The position numbers were made by a program, and so were the translations under genes. Below the pieces are notes generated by a model. That model made no database searches, was not told the origin of the DNA, and worked only from the letters and a program-made list of their open reading frames with translations. A DNA stretch of 64,000 nucleotides. It comes from Gammaproteobacteria bacterium. GTDB taxonomy: Bacteria > Pseudomonadota > Gammaproteobacteria > Pseudomonadales > Ketobacteraceae. The stretch lies in assembly GCA_013178375.1 (NCBI GenBank), contig JABLXQ010000021.1, forward strand, positions 1-64,000, in the 5' to 3' direction. Below are positions 30,442 to 40,137 of this stretch, one piece after another (the first letter of the stretch is position 1; the number at the start of each line of letters is the position of its first letter).

Positions 30442-31191
30442 ATGATGACCGACGAAGAACTCCTCCGCTACAGCCGCCAGATTCTGCTGCCGCAGCTGGA
30501 TGTGGAAGGCCAGGAAAAATTGCGCGCTGCAACAGCATTGGTGGTGGGCCTCGGCGGGCTCGGTTCACCCGTGACCCTCTACCTTGCCGCCGCCGGTGTG
30601 GGCCGGCTGATTCTGGTGGATCACGATAATGTGGATCTCAGCAACCTGCAGCGCCAGATTGCGCACCAGACCGACACCATTGGCCAGCCCAAGGTGGAAT
30701 CTGCTGCCGGGCGTGCGCGCCAACTCAATCCCCACTGCGAGATTGTGACAGTGGCGGAAAAGCTGGATGACAGCAACGCACAGAAATGGGCCGCGCAGGC
30801 CGATGTGATTGTCGACTGCTCGGACAATTTCGCCGTGCGATTTTTGTTGAATCGGATCAGTGTGCAACTTAAAGTGCCTTTGGTGTCAGGTGCGGCGATT
30901 CGCATGGACGGTCAGCTGTCTGTGTTTGATCCGCGTCTTGAATCCAGTCCTTGTTACCGCTGTCTGTACGACGAAACCGGTGACGAGGATCTGCGCTGCG
31001 TCAGCAATGGGGTGCTGGCGCCCATCGTCGGCATTGTCGGCAGCATTCAGGCAACGGAGGCTTTAAAAGTGCTGGCCGGTTTTGGCACCCCACTGGTGGG
31101 GCGCCTGCTGTTGCTGGATGGTCTGCGCATGCAATTTCGGGAAATCAAACTTAACAAAAACCGGAACTGTCCTGTCTGCGGCGTGGCCTGA
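30442..31191 (+). CDS. moeB: ThiF/MoeB-type adenylyltransferase
   Basis: A 249-residue E1-like enzyme that adenylates the C-terminal Gly of MoaD (or ThiS) for sulfur transfer. Motifs: VVGLGGLGSPVTLYLAAAG (ATP loop), LVDHDNVDLSNLQRQ, the catalytic Asp in VIVDCSDNFAVR, and two zinc-binding Cys pairs (CYRC and CPVC). No rhodanese domain is fused. The hemA-prfA-prmC-moeB order makes MoeB the likely assignment. Confidence 0.88.
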   Translation: MMTDEELLRYSRQILLPQLDVEGQEKLRAATALVVGLGGLGSPVTLYLAAAGVGRLILVDHDNVDLSNLQRQIAHQTDTIGQPKVESAAGRARQLNPHCEIVTVAEKLDDSNAQKWAAQADVIVDCSDNFAVRFLLNRISVQLKVPLVSGAAIRMDGQLSVFDPRLESSPCYRCLYDETGDEDLRCVSNGVLAPIVGIVGSIQATEALKVLAGFGTPLVGRLLLLDGLRMQFREIKLNKNRNCPVCGVA

Positions 31192-31235
31192 AGTGAAATC
31201 CCGGGGCCGGGTCGCTGGCTGTTGGGGAACTTGTC

Positions 31236-31991
31236 ATGCCGTACACCCGTTTTGCTGCCCTTGTTAATCGCTTTCTTGTTGCCATCGTTTCCGCTTTCCT
31301 GCTCAGCTGCTCTGCGCTGACTGCCAACACACCATCCACCGATACCGCAGCGCACCCACTGCCGGCGCGCAAACCGCTGCAAGCAGTGGTGATCGATGAA
31401 TTCACCCGCGATACCCAGGCTCTGCGTACCAGTGACTATGCCTTCGTGCAGGCCTGGTGGATTCCGGTGGAATTCTGGCAGGCGGCCCTGAGCCAGGTGA
31501 ATCCGGCACTGGCGCAGCAGTCGCTGGATGTGTTGAAACCTTACAGCATGGTGGCGGTGGTGCAGGCGGACGTTACCGCGCTGGGCGGTTTTGTGTTTTA
31601 CTCCCGCGCCGATCTGCAACAGCGCCTGCAGTTGCAGTGGCAACCGGCTCAGGGCGAAGTGGTGACGCTGCACCCGGTGAGCCAGCCCAACAGCACGTTG
31701 CAGAATCTGGTTACACAGTTGTCACCGCTATTGAGCCGCGCCATGGGCGAAATGGGGCGCAACATGCAATTCTTCGTGTTCGAGGATGTGAAGGCCGACG
31801 GCACCCGGGTGACCGATCCCTACAGTGCCGGCACGCTGCGGGTGAATCTGGCGCCGAGTGAAACCCAGGCTGCCGCGCAGCTGGATATCGAATTGCCGGT
31901 GAATGCATTGTATGAACCGCGCCTGTGCGCCAACGGCAAGCCGGCCCATATTTCGTGGCAGTATTGTCCCTGGGATGGCCAGCCGCTCTGA
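31236..31991 (+). CDS. Predicted lipoprotein, function unknown
   Basis: A 251-residue protein with a signal peptide and lipobox ending at C25 (FLLSC). The mature part is mixed alpha/beta with several Trp-rich strands (AWWIPVEFWQAAL) and a VTDPYSAGTLRVNLAP segment. I do not recognise a family. It lies 44 bases after moeB in the same direction, where murI often occurs in relatives, so it may be a lineage-specific replacement. Confidence 0.65.
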   Translation: MPYTRFAALVNRFLVAIVSAFLLSCSALTANTPSTDTAAHPLPARKPLQAVVIDEFTRDTQALRTSDYAFVQAWWIPVEFWQAALSQVNPALAQQSLDVLKPYSMVAVVQADVTALGGFVFYSRADLQQRLQLQWQPAQGEVVTLHPVSQPNSTLQNLVTQLSPLLSRAMGEMGRNMQFFVFEDVKADGTRVTDPYSAGTLRVNLAPSETQAAAQLDIELPVNALYEPRLCANGKPAHISWQYCPWDGQPL

Positions 31992-32018
31992 CTGGTCAAC
32001 CCTGTCAAATTGCAGTAG

Positions 32019-33182
<1,164 letters not shown>

Positions 33183-33192
33183 ATCGAGTGGG

Positions 33193-33300
33193 AAGAGCGG
33201 CGGGGGCAAGGATGCTGGACGCACAGCGACATGGATGTCGCTGTGCAGCCCCCATGGATGGGTTCACGGCGTGTCCAGCATCCTTGCCCCCGCCGCTCTT
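33193..33300. repeat. Large nested palindrome between frmA and fghA
   Basis: Two perfect 28-base arms (33193-33220 and 33273-33300) are inverted copies of each other. The 52-base interior contains a second perfect palindrome with 12-bp arms (33221-33232 and 33235-33246) and a GG loop, then a third small stem CCCAT/ATGGG (33251-33262), also with a GG loop. As RNA or cruciform DNA it would form a three-way junction on a 28-bp stem. It lies between two cotranscribed genes, so it could be an mRNA processing element, a REP-like repeat or a small non-autonomous element. Confidence 0.9.
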
Positions 33301-33323
33301 CTCTCACTATCGGAGTGCGCTCA

Positions 33324-34160
33324 ATGCAGATTCTGGAAGATATCCGCTGTTTCGATGGCCGGCAGTTGCGGGTGCAGCATGCCTCGGAGGCGTGTGCGTG
33401 CGACATGATTTTTTCCGTGTTTCTGCCGCCCCATGCAGCGACCAAAAAAGTGCCGGTGCTGTGGTGGCTGTCGGGCCTTACCTGCACCGACCAGAATTTC
33501 GTGACCAAGGCTGGCGCGCAGCGGATGGCGGCGGAGCTGGGCATTGCCATCGTCGCGCCGGACACCAGTCCCCGTGGCGAGGGTGTGCCGGGTGATCCGG
33601 CCGCCAGCTGGGATTTTGGTCTGGGTGCAGGCTTTTATGTGGATGCAACGCAAGCCCCGTTCGATCGCCATTACCGCATGTACCGTTACGTGCAGCAGGA
33701 ATTGCCGCAGCTGGTGGGCGCTGAATTTGCCCTGGATCTGCAACGGCAGGCAATTTCCGGCCACTCCATGGGCGGTCACGGCGCGCTGACGCTGGCGCTG
33801 AACCATCCGGAACAATACAAGTCCGTGTCGGCGTTTTCACCGATCTGCGCGCCGTCGCAGTGTCCGTGGGGCGAAAAGGCGCTGGGCGGTTATCTGGGGA
33901 ATGATCGCGCTGCATGGCGTGCTCACGATGCGGTTGCGCTGATCACTGACCGCAGCTTCGACAAGCCGATCCTGGTGGAGCAGGGGCTGGCGGACAAATT
34001 CCTGCACACGCAACTCAAACCGGAATTGCTGCTGGAGGCCTGTGCAAACGCCGGCGTCGATCTGACGCTCAATTATCGCGCGGGTTACGATCACAGCTAC
34101 TATTTCATCGCCACCTTCATCGAAGACCATCTGCGTTTTCACCAGCAATACCTGTCGTAA
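33324..34160 (+). CDS. fghA: S-formylglutathione hydrolase
   Basis: A 278-residue esterase-D family hydrolase that cleaves S-formylglutathione to formate and glutathione, completing formaldehyde detoxification after FrmA. The nucleophile is S148 in SGHSMGGHGAL; the catalytic His is in GYDHSYYF, and an LVEQGLADKFL stretch carries the Asp. WWLSGLTCTDQNF is the family signature. ATG 33324 is preferred; an upstream in-frame ATG at 33231 would translate through the palindrome and is rejected. Confidence 0.95.
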   Translation: MQILEDIRCFDGRQLRVQHASEACACDMIFSVFLPPHAATKKVPVLWWLSGLTCTDQNFVTKAGAQRMAAELGIAIVAPDTSPRGEGVPGDPAASWDFGLGAGFYVDATQAPFDRHYRMYRYVQQELPQLVGAEFALDLQRQAISGHSMGGHGALTLALNHPEQYKSVSAFSPICAPSQCPWGEKALGGYLGNDRAAWRAHDAVALITDRSFDKPILVEQGLADKFLHTQLKPELLLEACANAGVDLTLNYRAGYDHSYYFIATFIEDHLRFHQQYLS

Positions 34161-34275
34161 GCCCTTATTCCCGGTTCGTCTTTTTGATTCTTGCGCCTGA
34201 TCAATATCGGGCGCTGATGGATTGGTTACTGTGTTTTTTTGCAGTCATCGTTCAATCAACAGGGATCGGAAAGCC

Positions 34276-35805
34276 ATGAATCTGGGAGACGTCAAAATCG
34301 CGGTGGGGCTGGATGTCGAGATCATCAACGGCATTCTGGTGCATCTGTACGAAGCCAGCGCCATTCCGCCGGAAATCAATCTGGGCATCGAGGTTGGTGG
34401 TGAGACCATCAATTTATTGCATGCGCGACTGCTGCAGCCGCGGGTGGTGGTGAAGTATGACGGTGAAACTCCCCGCCTTGGCGCGTTGCTGACGGGCGAA
34501 GTCAGTCAGTACGACAATGATCCGGTGCCGCTGAGCGCCTGGATCGAAATCCTGCCGCAAGTGGTGGAAACGGAAGGGGAGGTGCCTGCCGCCGGCATCA
34601 AGCTGGGCCTGATGGAGGACGCCAATCCGGGCTGGTTTGAGTGGGTGTTCAACAAACTGCTGGCGAAAAAACTGGAAGACGCGCTGGCGGGTGTGAAGCT
34701 GCCCCTGTTCGAAGGTCTGATCACGCAACTCGAGCCGGCCTTTGAGGAGCCGCCGGCGCGAGACACCTGGGCGTGCGGGTTTTATCTGGCCAAACCATCC
34801 ACGCTGGAACGGCAGTATGTGGAATTCCCCCGTGGCCAGCCGGATAAACCTTATCTGGATCATGTCGAGCATCGCACTACTGTGGTGAGTCTGCTGTTCA
34901 CCCTGGCATTGCCGGGCGAGGATGCGCGTCTGCCCGGTGACCGCTCTATCGTGCCGCGAGGTACGGGCCTGCAGATGGTGATCGCGCAAAACGCAATGGA
35001 CATGATTCTGGGTGCCCAGACCACCGCAATGACCGGCCAGGAAATCGAAGGGGCCACCATCAAATCGCTGCAAATGCGCATGCATCCGCTGGGTATCGAG
35101 ATGCACGGGAAGGCGGAAAAAGATGTGGCGGACATCAATTGGGATGGCGTGCTGCTGCTGTTCTGGAAACGCTGGTATTTCCTGGATTCCGGTGCCATGC
35201 GTCACTACAAGGGCGGTGGCCGGGTGGATGTGTTCACCTCCGGTATCGACGTGGATGTGAATCTGCCCTGGTGGGTGAAGCTGATCGAAATCGTGTCCTA
35301 TGTGATTGGTCCCATCGGCTGGATTCTCAATAGTATTTTCCTGGCGCCACAGCTGCAGGCGGCGGGTTCTGCGCCCTCGGTGGTGCGTGCCGGGCTCAGC
35401 GATGTGGTGGGTGCCGCATTCAATGACATGCTCAATGGTGTGGCCAGCATTGCCGGCGTCGCGCCGGTGCCGTTGAAAATGTATGGCCGCGATTCCTGGG
35501 TGATGGGCGGACATTTCGCTTATACCGCGTTGCTGATGGCGGGCAAGCATGACGCGGTGTTCGAGGATGTGGTGCTGGATCACTTCATTGTGCCGGGCGC
35601 GGAAGGGGATTCGGTCGGCTATTTTGTGCTGAATACCGGCCACGATCTGTCACCGGAGGAAGCGGGCGAATTGATGAAGGCCAAGATCCTGCGGGTGCCT
35701 GGATATCATGGCGTGCTGGCGCCCTATGGCCACTATGTGCGGTCTACTGCGAATAAATCCGAGGATGACAATCTGGTGGAACCGGCGACGACGGATTTTT
35801 CATGA
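34276..35805 (+). CDS. Hypothetical protein, 509 residues, unrecognised family
   Basis: Started at ATG 34276. It has no signal peptide. The N-terminal ~150 residues are beta-rich with alternating hydrophobics (VKIAVGLDVEIINGILVHLY), then comes an acidic middle. A hydrophobic, Trp-rich stretch near residues 330-360 (PWWVKLIEIVSYVIGPIGWI) could be amphipathic or membrane-touching. The C-terminal third is again beta-rich with HFIVPGAEGDSVGYFVL. I see no catalytic motif. Codon use fits the genome, so it is probably a native gene. A lipid- or carbohydrate-binding scaffold is possible, but this is only a guess. Confidence 0.6.
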   Translation: MNLGDVKIAVGLDVEIINGILVHLYEASAIPPEINLGIEVGGETINLLHARLLQPRVVVKYDGETPRLGALLTGEVSQYDNDPVPLSAWIEILPQVVETEGEVPAAGIKLGLMEDANPGWFEWVFNKLLAKKLEDALAGVKLPLFEGLITQLEPAFEEPPARDTWACGFYLAKPSTLERQYVEFPRGQPDKPYLDHVEHRTTVVSLLFTLALPGEDARLPGDRSIVPRGTGLQMVIAQNAMDMILGAQTTAMTGQEIEGATIKSLQMRMHPLGIEMHGKAEKDVADINWDGVLLLFWKRWYFLDSGAMRHYKGGGRVDVFTSGIDVDVNLPWWVKLIEIVSYVIGPIGWILNSIFLAPQLQAAGSAPSVVRAGLSDVVGAAFNDMLNGVASIAGVAPVPLKMYGRDSWVMGGHFAYTALLMAGKHDAVFEDVVLDHFIVPGAEGDSVGYFVLNTGHDLSPEEAGELMKAKILRVPGYHGVLAPYGHYVRSTANKSEDDNLVEPATTDFS

Positions 35806-35808
35806 CGG

Positions 35809-37773
35809 CTAGCGGAAAATGGACATGACCCCGGACTGTTCCTCGGCCTGTTGCAGTTGCGCGGCGATTTCCCGGTAATCCAGCTGCGTGGCGATGGCGT
35901 GGGCATCCTGGCTGTTGTTGTTGCGTTTTTTCAGCGATGCACCGGCGTCGAGTAACGTTTTCACCGTTGCGGGATCATGTGCCAGCACGGCCAGTATTAA
36001 CGGCGTGTTGCCGTTCCTGTCGCGCAGATCCTTGTTGGCGCCGGCGCTGACCAGCAGTTTTACATGGCTGCTGCGACCGGCGCCGGCAGCCAGATGCAAG
36101 GCGCTGCTGCCAGCCTGATTCAGTGCATCCAGTTGCTTACCTTGCACTGTCGCGGGAATAAGCTGTTGCACGATGTCTTCCTGCTTGCCACTCGCTGCCG
36201 CATGCAGCGGTGTGTTGCCGCCATTGTCTGCAATGCTGGCGTCGGCGCCATGTTGCAATAATGCCTTGACCACGCGGGCCTGGCCCTGGCTGGCGGCATG
36301 CCATAACGCTGTGCCACCCCGGTTGTCTTGCGCATTCAGATCGATACCGCCATTGATGAGCGTGAGGGTTACGTCCAGCAATCCCCGTCGCGCGGCCAGC
36401 GGCAACCATTCCGCCTGCCAGCGCGATTTTGGCACTGGCTTCAGCAGATCAGACGAAAGAGCAGAACCATTTTCCAGGGCGAAGGTGACGGCGTTTTTTT
36501 TGTTGTCGTCCAGCTGGAGCGGGTCGGCCCCGCAGGACAGCAGCAGCGCCAGATTGTCGCGGCGATCAGCGGTTACAGCAAAGAACAATGCGTTGCGCCC
36601 GTGGGGGCCCGTCAGGCCTTTGCCTTTGGCTGATTGCAGCAGGTAAGCAAGAATCTGTGACTGCTTCTGTTGCGCAGCCAGGGTGATCACCGTGTGGCCC
36701 TGGGCGTTGGGCCGCCAGGGATCGGGGGTGTCGTTGAGCAGGGCCTTTACCAGCGCCAGATCGCCCCGCTCGACAGCCAGTTGCAATGGGGCAATATCGT
36801 CCGTTGTCTGGCGTGCTGCCGCCACCCGTTGCTGCAATGCCGAATCGGGCGCCGTTGTCACGCCACGGCGCTGAAAGGCCAACAGCACTGCAGCATTTTG
36901 ACGCGCCTGCGCCAGCTGCACGGCGGTGTTGCCCGCGTTGTCCGCAATCAGCGGGTCGGCATGATGACTCAGCATGGATTCCACCATCGCGGGATCATTT
37001 TTTTCCACGGCAATATGCAACGGCGTTCTGCCCAGTTTGTTGCGAATATCGGGTTTGGCGCCGTTGTCCAGCAGCCAGCGCAGCATGGGTTGATCCTGCG
37101 CTGCGGCCGCCAGATGCAACGCCGTTTCGCCGTTGTGATTCTGTTGATTGATATTGATGCCCTGCTGTTTCAGCAATTCCGCCGCCGGTTGCTGGCCGCG
37201 CGAGGCTGCCAGCGCCAGCAGATTGTTGCCGTTGCTGTCCGTGGCATCCAGAAATTGCCGGGCCGCAATGGCGGTGCGCAGTGTGGCCAGATCACCTTTC
37301 AGCGCAGCATTCGTCACCTGCTGTGCATCAAGGCTGGAATGGCCGGCGACTGCTCCCAGCTGTTCCAGCGCTTTTTCCGCCTTGTCGTGCTTTTGTGCTG
37401 CAGCCTGTTGCAGATACCGTTGTGCCTGTTGAGGATCTTTGGCGCCGCCGATGCCTTTGCTGTAGAACACGCCCAGCAGATACTGGCTGTCGGCCTGTCC
37501 CTGCTGCGCGGCGGTTTCCAGCAATTGCCGCGCTTTAGTCACATCCTTTTTCACCCCGGTGCCATTGCGATACAGCTGTGCCAGTTCATAGCAGGCTTTC
37601 GGGTCGCGGGATCGTGCCAGCGGTTCGATCAGTTGGGCGGCCTGGGCATATTGTCGCTGGCGAATATGGGCTGAGTAGTCCTGCCATACGTCATTGCTGG
37701 CGAACGCGGGCAACACAAAAAAGATCAGCAAAAACGGCAACCAGATCCGGCGCGCTGATTCAGGCAGTGCCAT
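35809..37773 (-). CDS. Secreted Sel1-repeat plus ankyrin-repeat protein
   Basis: A 654-residue protein with a signal peptide (PFLLIFFVLPAFA). Two Sel1-like units follow (AQLYRNGTGVKKDVTKARQL; GVFYSKGIGGAKDPQQAQRY), then about thirteen ankyrin repeats from ~residue 180 to ~640, several close to consensus (GRTPLHIAVEKND, GGNTPLHAAASGKQ). Such proteins are periplasmic binding scaffolds. Its start overlaps the stop of the reductase gene by 14 bases, so the two are translated together. A role in assembling or regulating the neighbouring multiheme electron-transfer system is an inference from that coupling. Confidence 0.85.
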   Translation of the reverse strand: MALPESARRIWLPFLLIFFVLPAFASNDVWQDYSAHIRQRQYAQAAQLIEPLARSRDPKACYELAQLYRNGTGVKKDVTKARQLLETAAQQGQADSQYLLGVFYSKGIGGAKDPQQAQRYLQQAAAQKHDKAEKALEQLGAVAGHSSLDAQQVTNAALKGDLATLRTAIAARQFLDATDSNGNNLLALAASRGQQPAAELLKQQGININQQNHNGETALHLAAAAQDQPMLRWLLDNGAKPDIRNKLGRTPLHIAVEKNDPAMVESMLSHHADPLIADNAGNTAVQLAQARQNAAVLLAFQRRGVTTAPDSALQQRVAAARQTTDDIAPLQLAVERGDLALVKALLNDTPDPWRPNAQGHTVITLAAQQKQSQILAYLLQSAKGKGLTGPHGRNALFFAVTADRRDNLALLLSCGADPLQLDDNKKNAVTFALENGSALSSDLLKPVPKSRWQAEWLPLAARRGLLDVTLTLINGGIDLNAQDNRGGTALWHAASQGQARVVKALLQHGADASIADNGGNTPLHAAASGKQEDIVQQLIPATVQGKQLDALNQAGSSALHLAAGAGRSSHVKLLVSAGANKDLRDRNGNTPLILAVLAHDPATVKTLLDAGASLKKRNNNSQDAHAIATQLDYREIAAQLQQAEEQSGVMSIFR

Positions 37774-39067
37774 ATTTGGTTTCCACGTTGATGCCGATTT
37801 TTTTGAGAAATCCGGTTGGCAATTCCCCGCCGGCGCAGATGATCACGCTGTCATTGGCGATGACCTTTACGCCCTCGGGCGTTTGCAGGATCACCACCTT
37901 GTCTTCGATGGTGGCAGGTGAACTGTTAAGAAATACGTCTATTTTTTTGGCCTGAACCAGCGCCTGCACCCGCTCGCGGTTTTTCGCCTTGGCGCGGTTG
38001 AAGGAATCGCCGCGATACGCCAGCGTGACTTGTGTGTCTTGCTCGTCGGCGATACTGATGGCTGCTTCCAGCGCGCTGTCGCCACCTCCGACCACCAGCA
38101 CGGCCTGTCCGCGATATTGTTCGGGATCGATCAACCGGTACACCACCTTGCTGGCATCCTCGCCGGGCACATTCAGTTTGCGCGGCGTGCCCCGCCGGCC
38201 AATGGCGAGCAGCACCTGATGACACTGATATTGCCGGTTGCCGGTGGTTACCAGAAATCCACCCGCAGTGCGCTCGATGTGCTGAACCTGTTCCCCCAGT
38301 GCCATGTTGAGGGGATGCCGCTGCAGCACGTCATCCCAGAACGCCAGCAGATGTTCCTTGCTGGTTTCAGTGAGCTTCACTTTTCCCACCAGCGGCAGCG
38401 TGGCGGGCTGGGTCATCACCAGTTTGCCCCGGGGAAAATGCGCCACCGTGCCGCCCAGTGTCGCCTCCTGATCCAGCGTGATGTAGCGGATGCCGGCCGC
38501 TTTCGCTGCCAGTGCAGCGGACAGCCCCGACGGCCCGGCCCCCACGATCACCGCATCCAGCGGTGCATCACTGCGTTTTGGAAGTGCTTTCACCATGGCT
38601 TCCATGGCCTGACGGCCCTGCTCGATCGCGTTGCGGATCAGGCCCATGCCCCCCAGCTCGCCTGCGATATAGATGCCGGGAACCGAGGTCTGAAAATCCG
38701 CCGCTATGAGGGGAATGTCCACGCCCCGCGTCGCGGTGCCGAATACCAGATCGATGGCACCCACCGGACAGGCCTTCTGGCACGCGCCATGGCCAATGCA
38801 GTTGGCCGCGCCGATCAGTTGGGCCTTGCCCTGGATCAGCCCCAGTACGTCGTGTTCAGGGCATGCATTCACGCAGGCGCCACAGCCCACGCAACGGGTA
38901 GTGTCGATGACAGGGTGCAGCGACGCCGGCTCATGCAGGCCGGACTCGCGCGCTTCCTGCAGCAGCGTCAGGTTCGCTTTGTCGCGCCGTTTCTGCAGAT
39001 AAATGTAAACGCCGCCAATCAGCAGCAGGGGCGGCAGATAGATCAGCAGCGGGATCAGGTCATCCAA
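37760..39067 (-). CDS. Membrane-anchored FAD/NAD(P) reductase with two 4Fe-4S motifs
   Basis: A 435-residue protein with an N-terminal membrane helix (~5-25). A ferredoxin-like segment follows: C59, C62, C65 and C69 form a classical CxxCxxCxxxCP, and C90, H93, C96 and C100 form a second cluster motif with His in place of one Cys. Next comes VPGIYIAGELGGMG (~129-142), a motif that usually ends thioredoxin-reductase-like flavoproteins, and only then the FAD loop GAGPSG (176-181) and the NAD(P) loop VVGGGDSALEAA. The order is thus permuted. Residues 170-435 are a thioredoxin-reductase-type flavoprotein without a redox CxxC. Divergent from the cytochromes, it is a candidate for moving electrons between NAD(P)H and the membrane cytochrome b. 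Confidence 0.85.
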   Translation of the reverse strand: MDDLIPLLIYLPPLLLIGGVYIYLQKRRDKANLTLLQEARESGLHEPASLHPVIDTTRCVGCGACVNACPEHDVLGLIQGKAQLIGAANCIGHGACQKACPVGAIDLVFGTATRGVDIPLIAADFQTSVPGIYIAGELGGMGLIRNAIEQGRQAMEAMVKALPKRSDAPLDAVIVGAGPSGLSAALAAKAAGIRYITLDQEATLGGTVAHFPRGKLVMTQPATLPLVGKVKLTETSKEHLLAFWDDVLQRHPLNMALGEQVQHIERTAGGFLVTTGNRQYQCHQVLLAIGRRGTPRKLNVPGEDASKVVYRLIDPEQYRGQAVLVVGGGDSALEAAISIADEQDTQVTLAYRGDSFNRAKAKNRERVQALVQAKKIDVFLNSSPATIEDKVVILQTPEGVKVIANDSVIICAGGELPTGFLKKIGINVETKYGTA

Positions 39068-39154
39068 CGTAAGTGAGCCTTTGAGTGTGATGTGATTCGC
39101 AAAAAACGCAGACAGCGCTGTGTCGCTTTTGGCAGAACAAAAAATAGCACAGAA

Positions 39155-39175
39155 TTCTTAAGGGTTATTTAAGAA
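39155..39175. promoter_or_regulatory. Palindrome in the reductase-cytochrome divergent region
   Basis: TTCTTAA (39155-39161) and TTAAGAA (39169-39175) form a perfect 7-7-7 inverted repeat midway between the divergent operons. It does not match the FNR or Fur consensus. It may be an operator controlling both directions. Confidence 0.35.
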
Positions 39176-39267
39176 TCGGGGATTAGTGTTAAGACAAGCT
39201 GTTTGCCGAATGTCGCGGCCTATTCCGCGTTTGATCCTGTTTGAACTTGTTGAATTCTGGAGATCCG

Positions 39268-40134
39268 ATGCCGGCTGAGCAGATTCTCGCGGCAACGCCT
39301 GTCGTAACCGCCACTCCCATCGTGCCTGGGCGCAAGCCGTTGGCGCCCACTGCATTTGCGCTGGCGGTATTGTTGCTGGTGGGCTGGGGTTACGCTCGAC
39401 GCCACGATCTGGTGCTGAGTGCTGAAACCGGGCTGGGTTACAGCCTGGGTATTCTTGGCGTGACCTGCATGTTGCTGCTGCTGACCTATCCACTGGCCAA
39501 GCGCACCCGGACATTGCAGCGTCTGGTGCCGGTCAAATACTGGTTCCGCGTGCATATGATGCTGGGCATTCTCGGCCCGGTGTCGATCCTATTTCACTGC
39601 AATTTCCAGATGGGTTCGCTGAACAGTTCAGTGGCACTGGTGTGCATGCTGCTGGTGGTGGCGAGCGGGGTTATCGGCCGCTATTTTTACAGCAAGGTGC
39701 ACCTGGGGCTGTATGGCCAGAAAGCCAGTGGCAAGGCGCTGTTGGCAGCGGCGCGGCAGCAACAGCTGCAACTGCGCCAGTTATTTGCCGGCTACCCGGA
39801 CATGGCAGCACGGGTGGACCAGTTCTATAGCCAGTTGTTGCCGCAGAATCCGGAAAACATGTCCGTCAGTGGCGCCGTGCTGGCGGCACCCCGGCGCTGG
39901 TACTACCGGCTGCGCTTCCGGCTTGCCATCCAGCGCCATCAGCAGGCGGATCTGCAACAACTCTGGCGTGACTCGCATAAAACCCTGAACCAGTATCTGG
40001 ACACCTTGCGCAAACTGGCGCAGCTGCAGTTTTTCGAGCGCCTGCTGTCCTGGTGGCACATTCTTCATATGCCCTTCTTCATCATGATGCTGATTACCGC
40101 CGTGGTGCATGTGTGGGCGGTGCACCGGTACTGA
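39268..40134 (+). CDS. Membrane cytochrome b-like protein of the multiheme cluster
   Basis: A 288-residue integral membrane protein; GGAGAT lies five bases before ATG 39268. Hydrophobic segments are near residues 35-52, 65-85, 102-120, 128-150 and 265-285. Candidate heme-b ligands face each other: H in VHMMLGILGPVSILFHC on one pair, and WHILHM and AVVHVWAVH near the C-terminus. A ~100-residue cytosolic helical insert (LLAAARQQQLQLRQLF ...) separates the two halves. The product resembles the membrane subunit of ferric-reductase-like or b561-like quinol oxidoreductases. It is followed three bases later by the 21-heme gene, so it is the likely inner-membrane entry point for electrons. Confidence 0.75.
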   Translation: MPAEQILAATPVVTATPIVPGRKPLAPTAFALAVLLLVGWGYARRHDLVLSAETGLGYSLGILGVTCMLLLLTYPLAKRTRTLQRLVPVKYWFRVHMMLGILGPVSILFHCNFQMGSLNSSVALVCMLLVVASGVIGRYFYSKVHLGLYGQKASGKALLAAARQQQLQLRQLFAGYPDMAARVDQFYSQLLPQNPENMSVSGAVLAAPRRWYYRLRFRLAIQRHQQADLQQLWRDSHKTLNQYLDTLRKLAQLQFFERLLSWWHILHMPFFIMMLITAVVHVWAVHRY

Positions 40135-40137
40135 GCA

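Noticed and set aside
33231-33323. Earlier start of fghA at ATG 33231
   Set aside because: It would translate the palindrome into a Pro/Arg-rich stretch unlike any FghA N-terminus. ATG 33324 gives the family start MQILED.
34276-35805. Assignment to TULIP/P47-type lipid-binding proteins
   Set aside because: The beta-rich ends suggested it, but the expected N-terminal motif of P47-like proteins is missing, so I kept it as unknown.
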